Source of the DNA: Trichoderma breve
Lineage: Eukaryota > Ascomycota > Sordariomycetes > Hypocreales > Hypocreaceae
Length of the DNA: 64,000 nucleotides
Direction: 5' to 3'
Assembly: GCF_028502605.1 (NCBI RefSeq)
Contig: NC_079232.1
Location: forward strand, 7,068,001 to 7,132,000
The notes under the pieces are model-generated. The model searched no databases and was not told the origin of the DNA. It saw only the letters and a list, made by a program, of their open reading frames with translations. Positions 1 to 12,000 of this stretch are shown here, piece by piece (position 1 is the stretch's first letter; every line of letters starts with the position of its first letter). The translations under genes and the position numbers were made by a program.

Positions 1-83
1 GTTTCACAAACTTCAAATAACTGCAAGAGAGCGGAGACACTAAAACAACCATCACCATCACCATCAACACTAGTCTCACCACC

Positions 84-1181
84 ATGGCTTCAATTGAAGA
101 CAAGATTCGCTCTGCCGCAACTCGCAACCATGAACTACTCGGCGTCTTGTCCGTAACAGACCACGCCATACCCGACCTTGAGAACCAGACAAAGTACATC
201 GCCTCCTTGGAAAGCCAGGCAAAACAAAACGCAGCCAAGCTCGCGACTCTGAAGAGCAAGCACGCAGTTGAGCTGAGAGAGCATGAGAACTACCGTGACA
301 GCGTCGTCCGGCGCTTCGTGTACAAGATTGGTGGCAAAAAGGACAAATTCGAGGCTCGCGCCGCCAAAGAAGAGCGCGAATACTTTGACGTGTTACAAGA
401 AGAGCATCGCGAGACGGAGGTGAAGAAGAACCTCGAATCGGCGCTCGCCCAGGCGCGACAAGCGTCAGCTGAACTTGAAGCCGTCGTCCAGCGGCACAAA
501 ACTGCACAGCAAGAGCTTGATAGCCTCTACAACGACATCTTTTCGGGGCCGACGCCTCAGTTCCCAGAGGAGGACGAGCGGGAGCAGGCTTGCACGTCTG
601 CACAAATGAACTACCAGGAGGCTCGCATGCGAGCAGAGAGCCAGATCCAAGCCATCAAGATGCTAGAGCAGGCGAAACAGCGCATGGGCAATGCCTTAAA
701 AGCCATGCAAGATGCGCTATCGGCGTCTCGTTTCGACATGTTTGGCGGCGGTACCATGGCCGACGTGATGGAGCGAAATGCTCTCTCACAGGCAGAAGTT
801 CAGCTCTCCCAGGCCCGCATGGACACGATGAACGCACAGCGGATGGATCCCGCAATCAAAGACCTGCCCCCTGTAAAAATCTCCCACGGCAACTTAGTCG
901 GCGATGTGCTATTTGACAACATCTTCTCAGACATGGATTTCCACGACAAGATCAAGCGGTCGAACGCCGAGGTGGAGCGCTGCTCTAATGTGCTCAAGCT
1001 GGAGATTCAAAGAGCAAAGGAGAGGCAACAGAGCGCGGAGGCTGCGGTGAAAGAGTGGGAGAGACACCTGAAAGATGCGCGGGCGGCGCTCCAGACGGCG
1101 AGGGAGATGGCCTTTGAGAGGACGCTCAACGGCGAGAGCGGAGAGTTGCCGCCTGCGTACTCGGTACAGAAGGTGGTTTAA
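84..1181 (+). CDS. Coiled-coil protein of unknown function, 365 aa
   Basis: I do not recognise a named family. This is an uninterrupted frame that starts at an ATG in a good context (CACCATGG). The protein is highly charged and rich in Ala, Glu, Gln, Lys and Arg, with long predicted coiled-coil stretches at roughly residues 30-150 and 185-345, broken by a Gly-rich turn near residue 220. It has no signal peptide and no membrane segment. A PPAY motif lies about ten residues before the C-terminus; PPxY motifs are known binding sites for WW domains, for example of Nedd4/Rsp5-type ubiquitin ligases. The coiled-coil layout could suit a scaffold or a membrane-remodelling (BAR-like) role, but that is inference only. 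The 5' leader contains a short CACCAT repeat (about 49-66). Confidence 0.85.
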   Translation: MASIEDKIRSAATRNHELLGVLSVTDHAIPDLENQTKYIASLESQAKQNAAKLATLKSKHAVELREHENYRDSVVRRFVYKIGGKKDKFEARAAKEEREYFDVLQEEHRETEVKKNLESALAQARQASAELEAVVQRHKTAQQELDSLYNDIFSGPTPQFPEEDEREQACTSAQMNYQEARMRAESQIQAIKMLEQAKQRMGNALKAMQDALSASRFDMFGGGTMADVMERNALSQAEVQLSQARMDTMNAQRMDPAIKDLPPVKISHGNLVGDVLFDNIFSDMDFHDKIKRSNAEVERCSNVLKLEIQRAKERQQSAEAAVKEWERHLKDARAALQTAREMAFERTLNGESGELPPAYSVQKVV

Positions 1182-1471
1182 TTGGCGAACTTGGCATCTT
1201 TGCTGTTTTGAATTATTACGGTCTTTCGAGTGATCGTTTATGTATGTTAGAAATGATATCCCGGGTTATTGGTAGCTATAAAAGTGAGATTTACAAACTC
1301 ACCTCTGACACATATTGTCAACCATCAAAGATTATAGTGATACTTCCAAGTTCATCTGCCAATTGATTTGAGCACGTGTGGAAATTCCTTCACACTATAT
1401 ATACAGTATCTGCTACTACAATGGAGATACCTCACTGACTCATCTGTACTCTTACCGTACGATCTTCGCCC

Positions 1472-3818
1472 TCATGATACCGACAGGCTGCCCGTCAGCC
1501 GGATATCCCTGCTGCTTGCTCCCACGCTGATGCCAAACGATCCCGACGGCACCACCCACTTCTGCGAGCTAGTATCCCAGTAGCTCAAATCCCGTCTTCG
1601 AATATTAAACGTTGCTGTTCCAGTCTGACCTGCCGTGAGGCTCAGCTTCGCAAAGCCACGCAGCTGCTTAGGCGGTGTTCTGGGCGCTGAAGATGGGTAG
1701 GTGAGATACAGCTGAGCAACTTCAGCTCCAGTCACTGCACCGGCGTTTGTAATGTCCACGGTGACGGTTGCGACATTCTGGAACAGGTCACTTGGGCCTC
1801 CGGGTACTACTGCTCCGGTCGCGGGGCCAGACTTTGCAGTAGACAAGACGGAGAGGCGAGAGTAGTTGAACTTGGTGTAAGCTGTGGGTAGAATTTTTGG
1901 TCAGTTCGTCGGCTTTAATATTTGAAGAGTCAGGGATAATGGCAAACTTACATAGTCCAAAGCCAAACTCGTACCGAGGCGTAATACCTGCGTCGTCAAA
2001 GTGCTTGTAGTCGATAAAGAGTCCTTCGCTGAAGCTGTCGTCGCCGGAAGTAATGCGTGTGTTGTAGTCATTTGGACTCTTTGCAATAGTGTACACGAGC
2101 TTGCCAGAGGGGCTGACATCTCCCCATAGCACATCGACAAGAGCGTTGCCACTCTCCTGAGAAGGGAGTCCTGCCCAGACGATGGCCTTGACCTGGGGCA
2201 AAGCAATGATCTGCTCTAGGATGATGGCGCCGACGGAGTGAACGACAACAATGACGTTTTGGTTGGAACCTGCCACTGCTTGAACCAGGGCATTCCCGTT
2301 GTGCCAGGCATTCAAATCATTGCGGTCACCAGCGTTGCCCTCCACGGTGATGTAGCCTTCGCCTGAGTCGGCAGTGATGAAGACAATTGCGACGTCCTTT
2401 CCGCTTGCTGCGGATGCACCCGAAGAGGTGTTATCTGTGTTACTCAACGTAACTCTGGTGCCTTGAGAGGTGGCTCTAGTGTTGATGGCATCGTATGGCG
2501 CTACAAAATATGGGTAGTTGACGGCACCGGAACCCCAGCCCATGCCCAGAGCGCCGTTATCACAGCCCTTATCACCGCATGAGCCTGAATTGCTGGCGTG
2601 AGCACCAATGATAGAGGCAGACCCGATGACGGCAATGCTCGCGGGCTTCTTCAGCGGCAGGATGTTGCCGTCGTTCTTGAGGAGAACAATGCCGTCTCTG
2701 GCAATCGATCTCACATTGGTTTTATGGGTTCCCTGAACATTCCTGCTGAGACTCAACGACGGATAGCCTGACGCATCTTGGCCTGTAAGATACCACGCGG
2801 CCAAGATTCGCGTCACCATATCATCAACTCTGCTCGAGGGCACCTGGTTACTGTTGACTGCGTTGGTGAGAGCTGGGCCCCAGAGCCTGTTGTTGCCGTT
2901 GAAATCAGTGCCGGGCATCGACATATCGAGCCCAGCAGTGGCGGCCTGCACCGTCGAGTGTTGAGCGTTCCAGTCTGTCATGACATATCCTGGGAATCCC
3001 AGCTGGTCTTTCAGCAGAGTTTGCAGCGTGTTCTTATCTTCACACGCCCAAGTTGTGTTGATCTTGTTGTAAGAGCACATGACCGAGGCGACATTTGCCT
3101 GCACAGCGTCGGCAAAAGGCCAAGCATAAAGCTCGTGAAGAGTGCGGTCGTCGGCATTGCTCGACATTGACTCTCGGTTGCGTTCTTGTTCATTAAGGAT
3201 GTAGTGCTTAGCTGTGGCCTGCACTCCCACCGACTGAATGCCGTTAATTGTCTGAGCCATGGCCAATCCTGTGAGGTACGGATCAACACTGAAGCCTTCC
3301 CAGTTGCGGCCTCCCTGAGGCGTCTTTCCCAGAGGTCCAGCCACGGGGCCGAGAGTGACGTGAATTCCCGTATCTCGAACTTCTTGTCCGATGAATTGTC
3401 CACGTTCGCGGATTAGGTTTAGATCCCAAGTTGAGGCGGCCTGAACACCTGGTGTGAACGCAGTGCTGCCGGATGAGAATCGAACACCGAGGGGTCCATC
3501 TTGAAGACATAGCGAAGGATAGCCAATCTTTGAGACTGGAGACGTGTTTCCAACGCAGGGCCCCTGGTTCCAGCCAACGCCAGACACGATGCCGACTTTA
3601 TCTTGAAGAGTCAGCTTTGCCAGTGCTGCCTGTGCCTTGCCGTATGCGACACCCCAGGGAGTACCTGCAGGAGGTACAACTTTGCCTATTGTCCACTTTT
3701 CAGCATCATGCTTTGACCGATTACCGGGACCTCTTTATAGAGTTTTGGGATACTAACTGTCTGCCCTCACAAAGGGCCCAGCGGCAATAGCCAGCGCTGC
3801 TGCTGCTGTGTAACGCAT
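1472..3818 (-). CDS. bgl1: Secreted GH3 beta-glucosidase (BGL1/Cel3A type), 734 aa
   Basis: The enzyme cleaves terminal beta-D-glucosyl residues from cellobiose and short cello-oligosaccharides outside the cell, the last step of cellulose breakdown. Three exons fit: 3818-3758, 3685-1952 and 1881-1472. The introns (72 and 70 nt) have GTTAGT/TAG and GTAAGT/CAG borders, and the phases join to one frame of 734 codons. Exon 1 encodes a signal peptide (MRYTAAAALA start, cleavage near Ala-Asp-Ser). The GH3 nucleophile is the Asp of VMTDW near residue 258; the acid/base region (SGEGYITVEG) and the C-terminal fibronectin III-like domain are present. The match to T. reesei Cel3A is very close from memory. 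The linker before VVPPAG is only a few residues and is shorter than in T. reesei. It is the first of two GH3 genes in tandem. Confidence 0.95.
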
Positions 3819-3898
3819 TTTGGTAAGAGTCTACAGATTGGAGATGAGCCCAGGACATTCAGCGGATAAGGACCAGAAGAGCAGCCGCATGCCCACCA

Positions 3899-3904
3899 TT
3901 TATA
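3899..3904 (-). promoter_or_regulatory. Probable TATA box of bgl1
   Basis: The minus strand reads TATAAATGG about 80 nt before the bgl1 start codon, a normal distance for a fungal TATA element. This is position-based evidence only. Confidence 0.55.
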
Positions 3905-5249
3905 CGTGTTTCCATGGTGGCGTAAGTAACTCTCTCAGAGCAGCTTAAACCCAGCTCCAAGCCCTTGTCCAAGGTTTCAATGAGCCTGATAACGTTACAG
4001 AGATTTCCATGGGCTCGGCAAGATTGCGGGCAAACTCAATCGTTGCAATACCACCCACACGGAGATATACAAGTAGGGGAACGTTGGAGTCTACAGTCAT
4101 TTTTTCCACAAGCACGCATTAGTGCGGATTTTCTTTCTGCCACGATACCACAATAGGCTACATCTTTGGGCTACTACGGAAGGTTACATGTTTTCTTGGC
4201 CGGGACAAGGCCGCGATGGGCGAGGGTTCTGTGGGATCTGGGCATGTGAACATGTCGTCCGATTTACTTTTGCTAACCAAATGCCGCCACCAGCTTCATC
4301 CACTGCCTTCTGAGGCAATGGAATAAAAATTCGATTCATGTATCGAGATACAGTACAATATGCCCGGTACTGAACTGCTGAAACCGACACGCTGTTTGAT
4401 GCTTTCTGCCTCGATATTCACTTTGGCGCCTCAATTGTTCATAATTTTCAGCGACATGAATGAAATAACGTTTGACCATTGATTGAGAATTTGACAATGC
4501 AAATTACATGACGCGATTCCGGGGAAACCGCAAAAGGCAAGTGTTCTTGTCATGAGATGGACGCCATGACCGAACAAGAAGGTGATCTGCTACTCTAAAA
4601 CGCGACCCCAAGTGACAGGCACACAATATGTTGGGGTAAAGCCAGCCGAGGTCCTTGGCTTGGATTCTTCCAAAGTGTCAATAACGAGACTCGCAGATGA
4701 TCGTCGCAGTATAACTTTGCTACCGCTGGAATGGCCAATTGCAGTGAGCCCTAGGGTTGTAAGCGCGTGAATAGCCGTCTGTGTGAGTATGGGTAAAGTT
4801 GGCAAGCTGGCAAATTGCGTATTAGCATGAATAACTCTCAGTTGGCATAATGAGCCGTCATCAGCATAAACTGGCGGCGAATCAGAGCCTTTCAACAATG
4901 TCGATCTGCCAAGGAGCTTATGGCATGATCAAGGTTTCAAATTCACCAGGACTTCACCACACGGGTCCGGTCTACCAGGTGGGACTTGAGCATAAGCTTC
5001 TTGTATACCCTTGTGGCTTGTATCCAATAACCGTTAGCACAATTTACATGGGTATTTGCATTGAGAACAGCCACAGCCGAGATAGTGACACCAAAATTCC
5101 GGCAGTCATAGGCGTGATGGTCAATTAGCAAGTTATACAGCATCTTAGCCAGAATTCACAAGCGTAACGGACAATTTTATTTCATGTAAACAAAATACGA
5201 CTCTTTTCATTTATTATTACTACTATCCCATCATAACAAAATCATACAT
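3905..5249. other. Intergenic region between bgl1 and bxl1; bgl1 promoter
   Basis: No convincing gene lies in these 1.3 kb; the short frames have no recognisable content. It must hold the bgl1 upstream region and the bxl1 3' end. One GGCTAA element (the core site reported for the xylanase regulator XYR1 in Trichoderma) lies on the minus strand at 5145-5150, close to the bxl1 stop and far from bgl1. Confidence 0.5.
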
Positions 5250-7637
5250 TTATGGAGTGGCATCCTGAATCTGCTGCTGATCCAGAGGCCAGTGCTCGAG
5301 GATCACCTCCTCGCCCACAAGCTCAAACTCCAGCTTGACAGACTCGTCAGTGTTGAGAGCCAGCTCATACTTGCCAGGGTAGACAATCTTGTTTCCAAGA
5401 GAGTCGGTACGGGCAAGGGCGCTGATGGGGATAGGGATGCTGAGCGTAGAGGAGTGACCAGGCTTGATATCGGCAAGTCTGTCGAATCCAACCAGCCACT
5501 TGTTGGGGTAGGGGGCAGGACCAGCGTTGGAAGTGCGGACGAAGAGCATGGCCGAGTATGGGGACTCAGTCTTGCCAGAGTTCTTAATCTCGGCAGTGAA
5601 GGTGAAGACCGGAACCTGCTCACTGTAGGTGTATTCAGGGTGGGCACCAGCAATGATTTCAGCAACGTTGTACTTGAGGCTCTTGGACTTGCCAGACAAG
5701 CTCTCCTTGAAAGTAGTGTAGAAGATACCGTCACCAAACTGGTAGACAGGCTTGCCAGTGTACCAGATGTAAGTCTGTCCGGGGTTCTTCTTTCCATCAG
5801 GGCGGAGGTTCATGTCGTTCTGGGGGAACTCGTGAACGTAGCTGGCCGGGTACTGGGTTGAGACCAATCGTCCAGCGGGGGCACGCTTGCCAGACAAGAT
5901 GTCAAAGAGAGCGACACCTCCAGACTGGCCGGGATATCCACCCCAGACAAGGGAGTTGACGTTCTTGTTGCTCTTGAGAGAAGATGAGTCAACCTGGCCA
6001 CCGCCCATCTGCAGGACGACGAGAGGCTTCTTGAGCTTGCTGAGCGACTTGATGAGGTCGAGCTGGTTGCCGGGCCAAGCAATGTCCGTGCGGTCAGCGC
6101 CCTCCTGTTCAACCGTGTTGTCGATACCACCAGCGAAGATGATGGCATCAGACTTCTCAGCGGCGGCAATAGCCTTGGCAAAGCCGGCGGTGCTGGTGCT
6201 GGCGATGTCGGTTCCAAGCGCAAAGTTGACCTTGTAGCCAGCCTTCTTGGCAGCCTCGAGAGGGCTGATGAGGTATGGAGGAGTGCCAAAGTAGTTGCCC
6301 TGCATCTGGGTGGTGGCATTGGCCCAGGGTCCGATCAGGGCGATGCTCTTGACCTTCTTGGACAGAGGGAGAGTGCCGTCGTTCTTGAGCAGGACAATGC
6401 CCTCGACAGCAGCCTCATACGAAATGTTCCAAGCATCGGTCTTGACGACGTCCTTCCAGCCGAGCGAGCGGTACTCGTTCTTCTTGTCAAAGTATCCGAG
6501 CTGGACGAGATTGGCATACAGACGAGTCACGGAGCGCTCGATCTCGCCGCGGGAGACCTCGCCAGCCACAAAGGACTCGTTCAAGTGCCATGGGTATGTC
6601 TGACCGCAGTCAATGTCGGTACCGGCCCTCAGGGAGGAGGCAGCAGCTGAAGACATGTTGCTGGCGTAGTCGTGAGGGTTGAAGACGTTGTAGACGGCAT
6701 CGCAATCGGACGAGACGTAGCCATATTCGGGGAAGCCCCAGCTCTCTCTCAGCAGGGTCTGCAGGAAGAAGCTGTTGGCGCAGCTGGGCACGCCGTTGAC
6801 GGAGTTGTAGGCGCACATGAAGCTGTGAGACTTTGCGTAGCGCGACGCAGCGAGGAACTGGGGAGTGTAGTACTCGGCGAGGTCCTGCTGGGTGATGATG
6901 GCGTCGAAGCCCAGACGAGACTGGTTGTTGTAGTTCTCGAGATCGTAGCCGGCAAAGTGCTTGGCCGTGGCGGCAACCTTGAGGTTCTCGGGATCTACGC
7001 CGCCCTGGATACCGGTGATGTACTCGTAGGTGTAGGCAGAGGTCAGCACGTTGGCATCTTCACCGGGAGTCTCCTGTCCACGGCCCCAGAGAGGGCTACG
7101 GAAGCCATTGATGTTGGGGGCGTAGACATCGAGACCGTAGCGGCCAGTATTGCTGAATGCTCGAGCCTGGGTCGAGATGATGTCCGCAATCTGGTGGATC
7201 AGGGTGCGGTTGAGGGCTGCCATTGACAGGATGGGCATGGGGAAGGAGGTTGCCCATTCGTATTGGCCGCCCTTTGTGGCAAAGTTGGCGCGGTCCAAGC
7301 CGTGCAGAGCCTCGTTCCAGACTTGGTAGTTTGGAAGACCCAGGCGAGGCACGCCGGGGCCCGAGTTCTGGGTGTTGAGAATCAGCTCCTCGAGGGTGAA
7401 GAGGGAGATGAGGGCCTGGGCTCGCTCGACGTATCCGGCCGAAGAGTCACAGACGAGGTTGTTCTTCAGGGGGCCATGGTCGCAGTCGGGGAACGAGAGT
7501 TCGAGAGTGGCAAGAGTCTGAGGGTAGAGATCGGGCTGGCCCTGGGCAGAGTAGTTGGCATATGTCTGATTGTTCTGTGCCAGAGCTGGAGACAGCAGAG
7601 CCGACAGAGCGGCGACGAGGGCTGCGTTGTTCACCAT
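5250..7637 (-). CDS. bxl1: Secreted GH3 beta-xylosidase (BXL1 type), 795 aa
   Basis: The enzyme releases xylose from the non-reducing ends of xylo-oligosaccharides and works with endoxylanases in hemicellulose breakdown. It is one exon of 795 codons. A signal peptide (about residues 1-20, ending PALA before QNNQ) marks it as secreted. The GH3 N-terminal barrel carries the nucleophile Asp in SSDCDAV at about residue 311. The alpha/beta sandwich domain includes GGIDNTVEQEG, and a fibronectin III-like domain ends the protein. Many Asn-X-Ser/Thr sites are visible. Length and sequence match T. reesei BXL1 closely, from memory. It lies directly upstream of bgl1 on the same strand with a 1.4 kb gap, so the two are separate transcription units that could share control by XYR1 and CRE1. 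Confidence 0.96.
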   Translation of the reverse strand: MVNNAALVAALSALLSPALAQNNQTYANYSAQGQPDLYPQTLATLELSFPDCDHGPLKNNLVCDSSAGYVERAQALISLFTLEELILNTQNSGPGVPRLGLPNYQVWNEALHGLDRANFATKGGQYEWATSFPMPILSMAALNRTLIHQIADIISTQARAFSNTGRYGLDVYAPNINGFRSPLWGRGQETPGEDANVLTSAYTYEYITGIQGGVDPENLKVAATAKHFAGYDLENYNNQSRLGFDAIITQQDLAEYYTPQFLAASRYAKSHSFMCAYNSVNGVPSCANSFFLQTLLRESWGFPEYGYVSSDCDAVYNVFNPHDYASNMSSAAASSLRAGTDIDCGQTYPWHLNESFVAGEVSRGEIERSVTRLYANLVQLGYFDKKNEYRSLGWKDVVKTDAWNISYEAAVEGIVLLKNDGTLPLSKKVKSIALIGPWANATTQMQGNYFGTPPYLISPLEAAKKAGYKVNFALGTDIASTSTAGFAKAIAAAEKSDAIIFAGGIDNTVEQEGADRTDIAWPGNQLDLIKSLSKLKKPLVVLQMGGGQVDSSSLKSNKNVNSLVWGGYPGQSGGVALFDILSGKRAPAGRLVSTQYPASYVHEFPQNDMNLRPDGKKNPGQTYIWYTGKPVYQFGDGIFYTTFKESLSGKSKSLKYNVAEIIAGAHPEYTYSEQVPVFTFTAEIKNSGKTESPYSAMLFVRTSNAGPAPYPNKWLVGFDRLADIKPGHSSTLSIPIPISALARTDSLGNKIVYPGKYELALNTDESVKLEFELVGEEVILEHWPLDQQQIQDATP

Positions 7638-7732
7638 TGTGACCAGCTGAGGAATTGCTGTCCTTCAATGGCTCGTGGTCTTGTCTTCCTTGACCTCTTC
7701 TTCTTTTTCATTTTCAACTTCAGGAACGGCCG

Positions 7733-7741
7733 ATATTTAAA
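7733..7741 (-). promoter_or_regulatory. Probable TATA-like element of bxl1
   Basis: The minus strand reads TTTAAATAT about 100 nt before the bxl1 ATG. A pyrimidine-rich stretch (plus strand, about 7681-7720; purine-rich in the transcript sense) lies between it and the ATG. Confidence 0.45.
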
Positions 7742-9000
7742 CTGGGCGGTATGGCTATGACGATGTTACATCCCACATGCATCTCTCTGCTTGCAGCTTA
7801 TTACCCCATACCCCATACGGAACCCCAGTTCATGGGTGTGGTTCGACCTGCATCAAGACTCTCCACAAAGCCCAATTATCCCCACCAAGGATTTACCGGC
7901 ATCTCAAGACATTTAGCCTGAATAACCAGCAAATGCATTTGCCAGCCGCTAGTCGAATGACGGTTGATGGCAGTCATTGACAGGCCGAGCTGGGGGCTTT
8001 TTCTTTTTGTCAATCGAAATCTCCTATTCTGAGCTATTAGGTTTTAGCTTGGCCCTTAGTCAATGATGAGTGACAGCTGCACGGCTCGTTGCCGATTAGT
8101 TTTCGCAGCAACCGCGGACTCGAGATGAATAGCCGGACCTTTTGGTTTTCTTTTTTTCTTTTTTCTTCTTCTTTTTTCCCCATTTTCTCTTTTAGCCATT
8201 ACTCCCGACAGGACGCACAATCCATCTCGTTGTCGCCGGCTAAGTAGAAAAGCGGAGAAGCAACTGCAGATTACTACCATTCGGAGAGGAACTGGCCAGG
8301 ATCATCATGAGACCCGAAGCGAGTATCCGTGTGCTTGCCAGCAGAGCCTGGTCGAAAGTGCGGAGTAACAGTAAAAAAAAACAAGAAAGCTGGGAGGGCA
8401 ATTCTTTGTACCGAATTGCGAGTGAGGTGATGCTGCCGGCCAACTACACCACATCAATTCAATAGTCTATGTATGTTATGATGCCAAGAAATGAACCACA
8501 GTAAACAGAATCCTATCGGACTACAGCTTTAACCTTCCACGAATACAATTTGCGACAACTCTTTTTTTAACTGTAGATTCATGAAGTTGTATTTTCACGA
8601 TACAACATTGCAAACACATGTATTTCTCCGTCGTCGCCGATTCATAAATAGATTCAAAGTTTTCTAAGGGTGGGGAAAAACGTGCCATGGTTTCATACAA
8701 TGCACCCTTATTGCATTACCTTAACGGCCAGCTGAGAGCTTCCCGAGAATGAGAAACGACGATCATCTCAGGCGAAAGTAGCTGAGAACACGGAGAGGGA
8801 AGTTGGGGAGTTTGGGTAGCTCAGCTTTCGACTCCAAAACTACAAGAGGTTCCGCAGTATCCGGAAATACAAGTACGCATCACAAGCATGCATATGTATT
8901 ACACGGCCTACTCCGTCCATGTTGCGCCGTATCCGTACCCGAAGCACGTCAAGCAATTGCCCCAGCTCTTTTTTCATTCGCTGGCTAAAGTAACACATGT
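7742..9000 (-). promoter_or_regulatory. bxl1 upstream region with several GGCTAA elements
   Basis: GGCTAA, the core motif reported for the Trichoderma xylanase regulator XYR1, occurs at 7913-7918 and 8192-8197 (minus strand) and at 8238-8243 and 8983-8988 (plus strand). Sites fitting the CRE1 consensus SYGGRG occur at 7880-7885 (minus strand) and 7990-7995 (plus strand). A long T-rich run lies at about 8146-8190. Single 6-mers arise by chance, so binding is inference; the spacing toward bxl1 is what makes it plausible. No gene is seen here. Confidence 0.4.
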
Positions 9001-12000
9001 TGTTATACCAAGGCGGAATAATCCTACTTGCGGTCAGCACTCGGTCCCCATTTCCGTGGAATCCCAGATCCTTCTATTCGACATGACTTGCCGCTGAGCA
9101 GCAACGCAACCAGGCGAAATTGTCATGGCCCTCCTTGCCTTGTCCAGACCCTCACAGACCACCAGAGACTTCTCCACACTTCTCCATGTTTCCGTCGTTA
9201 AGCAAAGGCCCTTGAACGAGGTTCCCCTCTTCACGCCTTCTTGCGTGTCTGTGGAGGATTTGCCTCCGGGATAATTACATGGTTAATAATGAAATTGTTT
9301 TGTTCTTGCAGAACCAAGCCAAACAAGGTAAAGCAATAATTTTTCCGCCCCCCTGTTTTCCTAAACCCGTAATTTGCAGTAGCTTGTTTCTGTGGCTTGT
9401 TTTTTCTCCAAATCGTGCCTGAGAACGGACAGAAGGGAGCCTCAGCCGTTGCCGCCCTCTCTCCACCCCATGTTAATTATTCATCTGATTCTTTTGTGGG
9501 AAACCCACATTAAGACGCGGATCGGTGGCTTGAGCTCCCCGCCGGGCCGAATAACCGCATTTGCACGACGCCTTGCCTCTTCTGTGCAAGATCTGGAGCC
9601 CGGCTGAATTGCGTTCCTGGGGGGGCTTTTTGGGGAAGACGTGGAGACAAGTCTTTTTGTTTGGCAACCCGCATCGTCATTCCGCCGATTGGCCAAGCCG
9701 GTGCAAATTTGCGGCTTCGGTCGGTCCTAAAGTTGGCGAGATCTTGCCTGGGCCCTCAAATCCTTGCCCGGCAAAGGTAGAGTGTACATTAGTGTAACGT
9801 GTAGCGGCTGCGTTGCGTGCGAGGATGTCGGCGCGTGGAGACGGGTATTGTGTACTTTTGTGCATGTGTGTCGACATGGGGTGCACGGCTTCTTTCTTTT
9901 GGGTTCCATGAGTTCAGCTGCTGACGCTGCGTGCTGGGGAGCAGTCTCGATTAGCCGGCTGAATGTGCGTTTGGCGTGATGTCGAGTCAAGACAGAGATT
10001 ATCCTAGGTGAGCTGTGCGATGCGTTGTCCCATGCAATATTGGACGGAGCGGTCTGTGTTTGTTTGCATGTCTTCCTCCTTGCATATTTATCATGCTATG
10101 CCAGTATCTAGTATTACCACCATATATACAAAAACGTCTATTGACTGGATGTCCACGAGTAGAGGGTCAACATCTCAACTTGGAGGCAATGATTCAGATA
10201 TATCTTCATTATTTGTGGTTGAATGCAGAAATTCCATCTGCGGTGTTGCCGGGTAAGAGTTCCAATAGGACTCGATAGTCTACCATGATCTCAACTGGCA
10301 GAACATTCTATATCTTATTTGCTGTTAAAATCAATTGGAGTGAAGACATTGGTCAAAATTCGACGCATTCTCGCCCCTAGATGACGGTTCACCTGTTTGT
10401 CGTTGGTGAGCCGATATATGGTAGAGATGATAACAACCCCAGCTTCGATATTATTGTCAAATCTTGATGCATTGCATCCAGACTGTTCAGCTCATGACAA
10501 TAGACTAAATTGTCAGTACTTTTCTAACGAAGCGACTATCTCACATACATCTCAATTCATATCGACTGCTCGTGGAGACTGAAGAGGATTTTGAATTCCA
10601 TCCCGATTGAACAACAACGCCTATCATCCGAGTACTTCAGCAAAGGAGATGAAAAAACAACAACAATGAACTGAAATACTACTATTTACTGAACCTTGAA
10701 TATTTCTGAGAGTATTTCATCAAAATCAAAAATCGCAACGGAGGTTCTTGTGTCCTTTACATTCCCCCCCCTATTCCAAGGGTGGCTGTAGAGATGCTTC
10801 ATCCGCGATCCACAAAAATTGAACCCCTATGATTCAACTTTCGTACATAGCATCTTACATTTCCTGGTGGAGAGGCCACCCTCCCTCCAAAACCTCAGCA
10901 GAACTAACCTTAATTCCGAAAAGCACGGGTTCGCCCTGCAGCTGGTGCTCCGATAACGACGTTGGTCGGATTTCACCCGAACCACCGTGCTGGTCAGCCC
11001 TCTTATTGGTTGAATACGCTCAGTGCTGAGACAGTGGGCGGTTTGATGGGTTTGTTTGCCAACTATGGTGTGTAGCATTCCTCAGATACGCGGATATGCA
11101 ATTCCTAGGCCGAGGGACGCTTCCGTAGTACCAAACGGCAGACTCAGTAGTAAATGCGTAGTAATCAGTGATGTAACGGCAGAGTTTGAAGAGACATACA
11201 TGATGAATCATACCAGATACGGTAAACTAAGCCATAGAATCTGGAGTCTTTATGATTAATACGTGCATGGGGACTGTGGTACATGATACTTCAGCTCAAG
11301 CAAGCGACGGCTTCATGGATCTACGATGCCAGTCTTTCCTCTTTGTATAACCTCATAGCAGAGTAGAGGAGGATGTCAATATGAGACACTGATGGGGTTC
11401 TCTGAGGGATAAGATAAAGGGGATCCTGTTCAGTCAAGACGTCACTCATCGGCCCTAGATCGCCCGAACCAACCACGTGGCTCTACCATATCAGAGATGA
11501 GAGATGACAATGCGGAGTATTTGGGACAATATGAAATCTAAATACAGAATAGCCTTATCCATCAAAGTGCTTACTAACTGGAAGCATCTTTTCTTAGTCA
11601 GGGGTGTCGATGAAGAAGTGTCAAGTTTTGTACCTATAGGTTAGCTCATGCGGTACAGATGCTTGGGGGATCTCCAACATTGAATACTGACAGAAATGTC
11701 TTGCAGACCAAAAAAAAAAATCCTGGCTAGCACCCCGCGACACAGGTAAGAGTGAATGGTTTCAATTAGGCAAAAGCTATTGTTTTGATGTTGCTGTGGT
11801 ACAACTCAAGTGTGCATTCTACATGAATTACGTTTATTTCTCAGAGCATCCGGGAGTAGCATTTAGTAGTGTTGCTTCAGTGACTACACACATTGCATTT
11901 CCCACATCCATATTCCAATTTTGTATTCAAAAAAAAAAATATTCTGTCCAATAAATTTGATATTTGATAACCACATTAATGAATAATGACCATTTTTCAT

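Noticed and set aside
5292..7226. Long frames on the strand opposite bxl1 (up to 189 codons)
   Set aside because: They are antisense shadows of the GC-rich bxl1 coding sequence.
11700..11940. Poly(A) tracts suggesting retrotransposon ends
   Set aside because: No target-site duplication or element coding remains were seen next to them.
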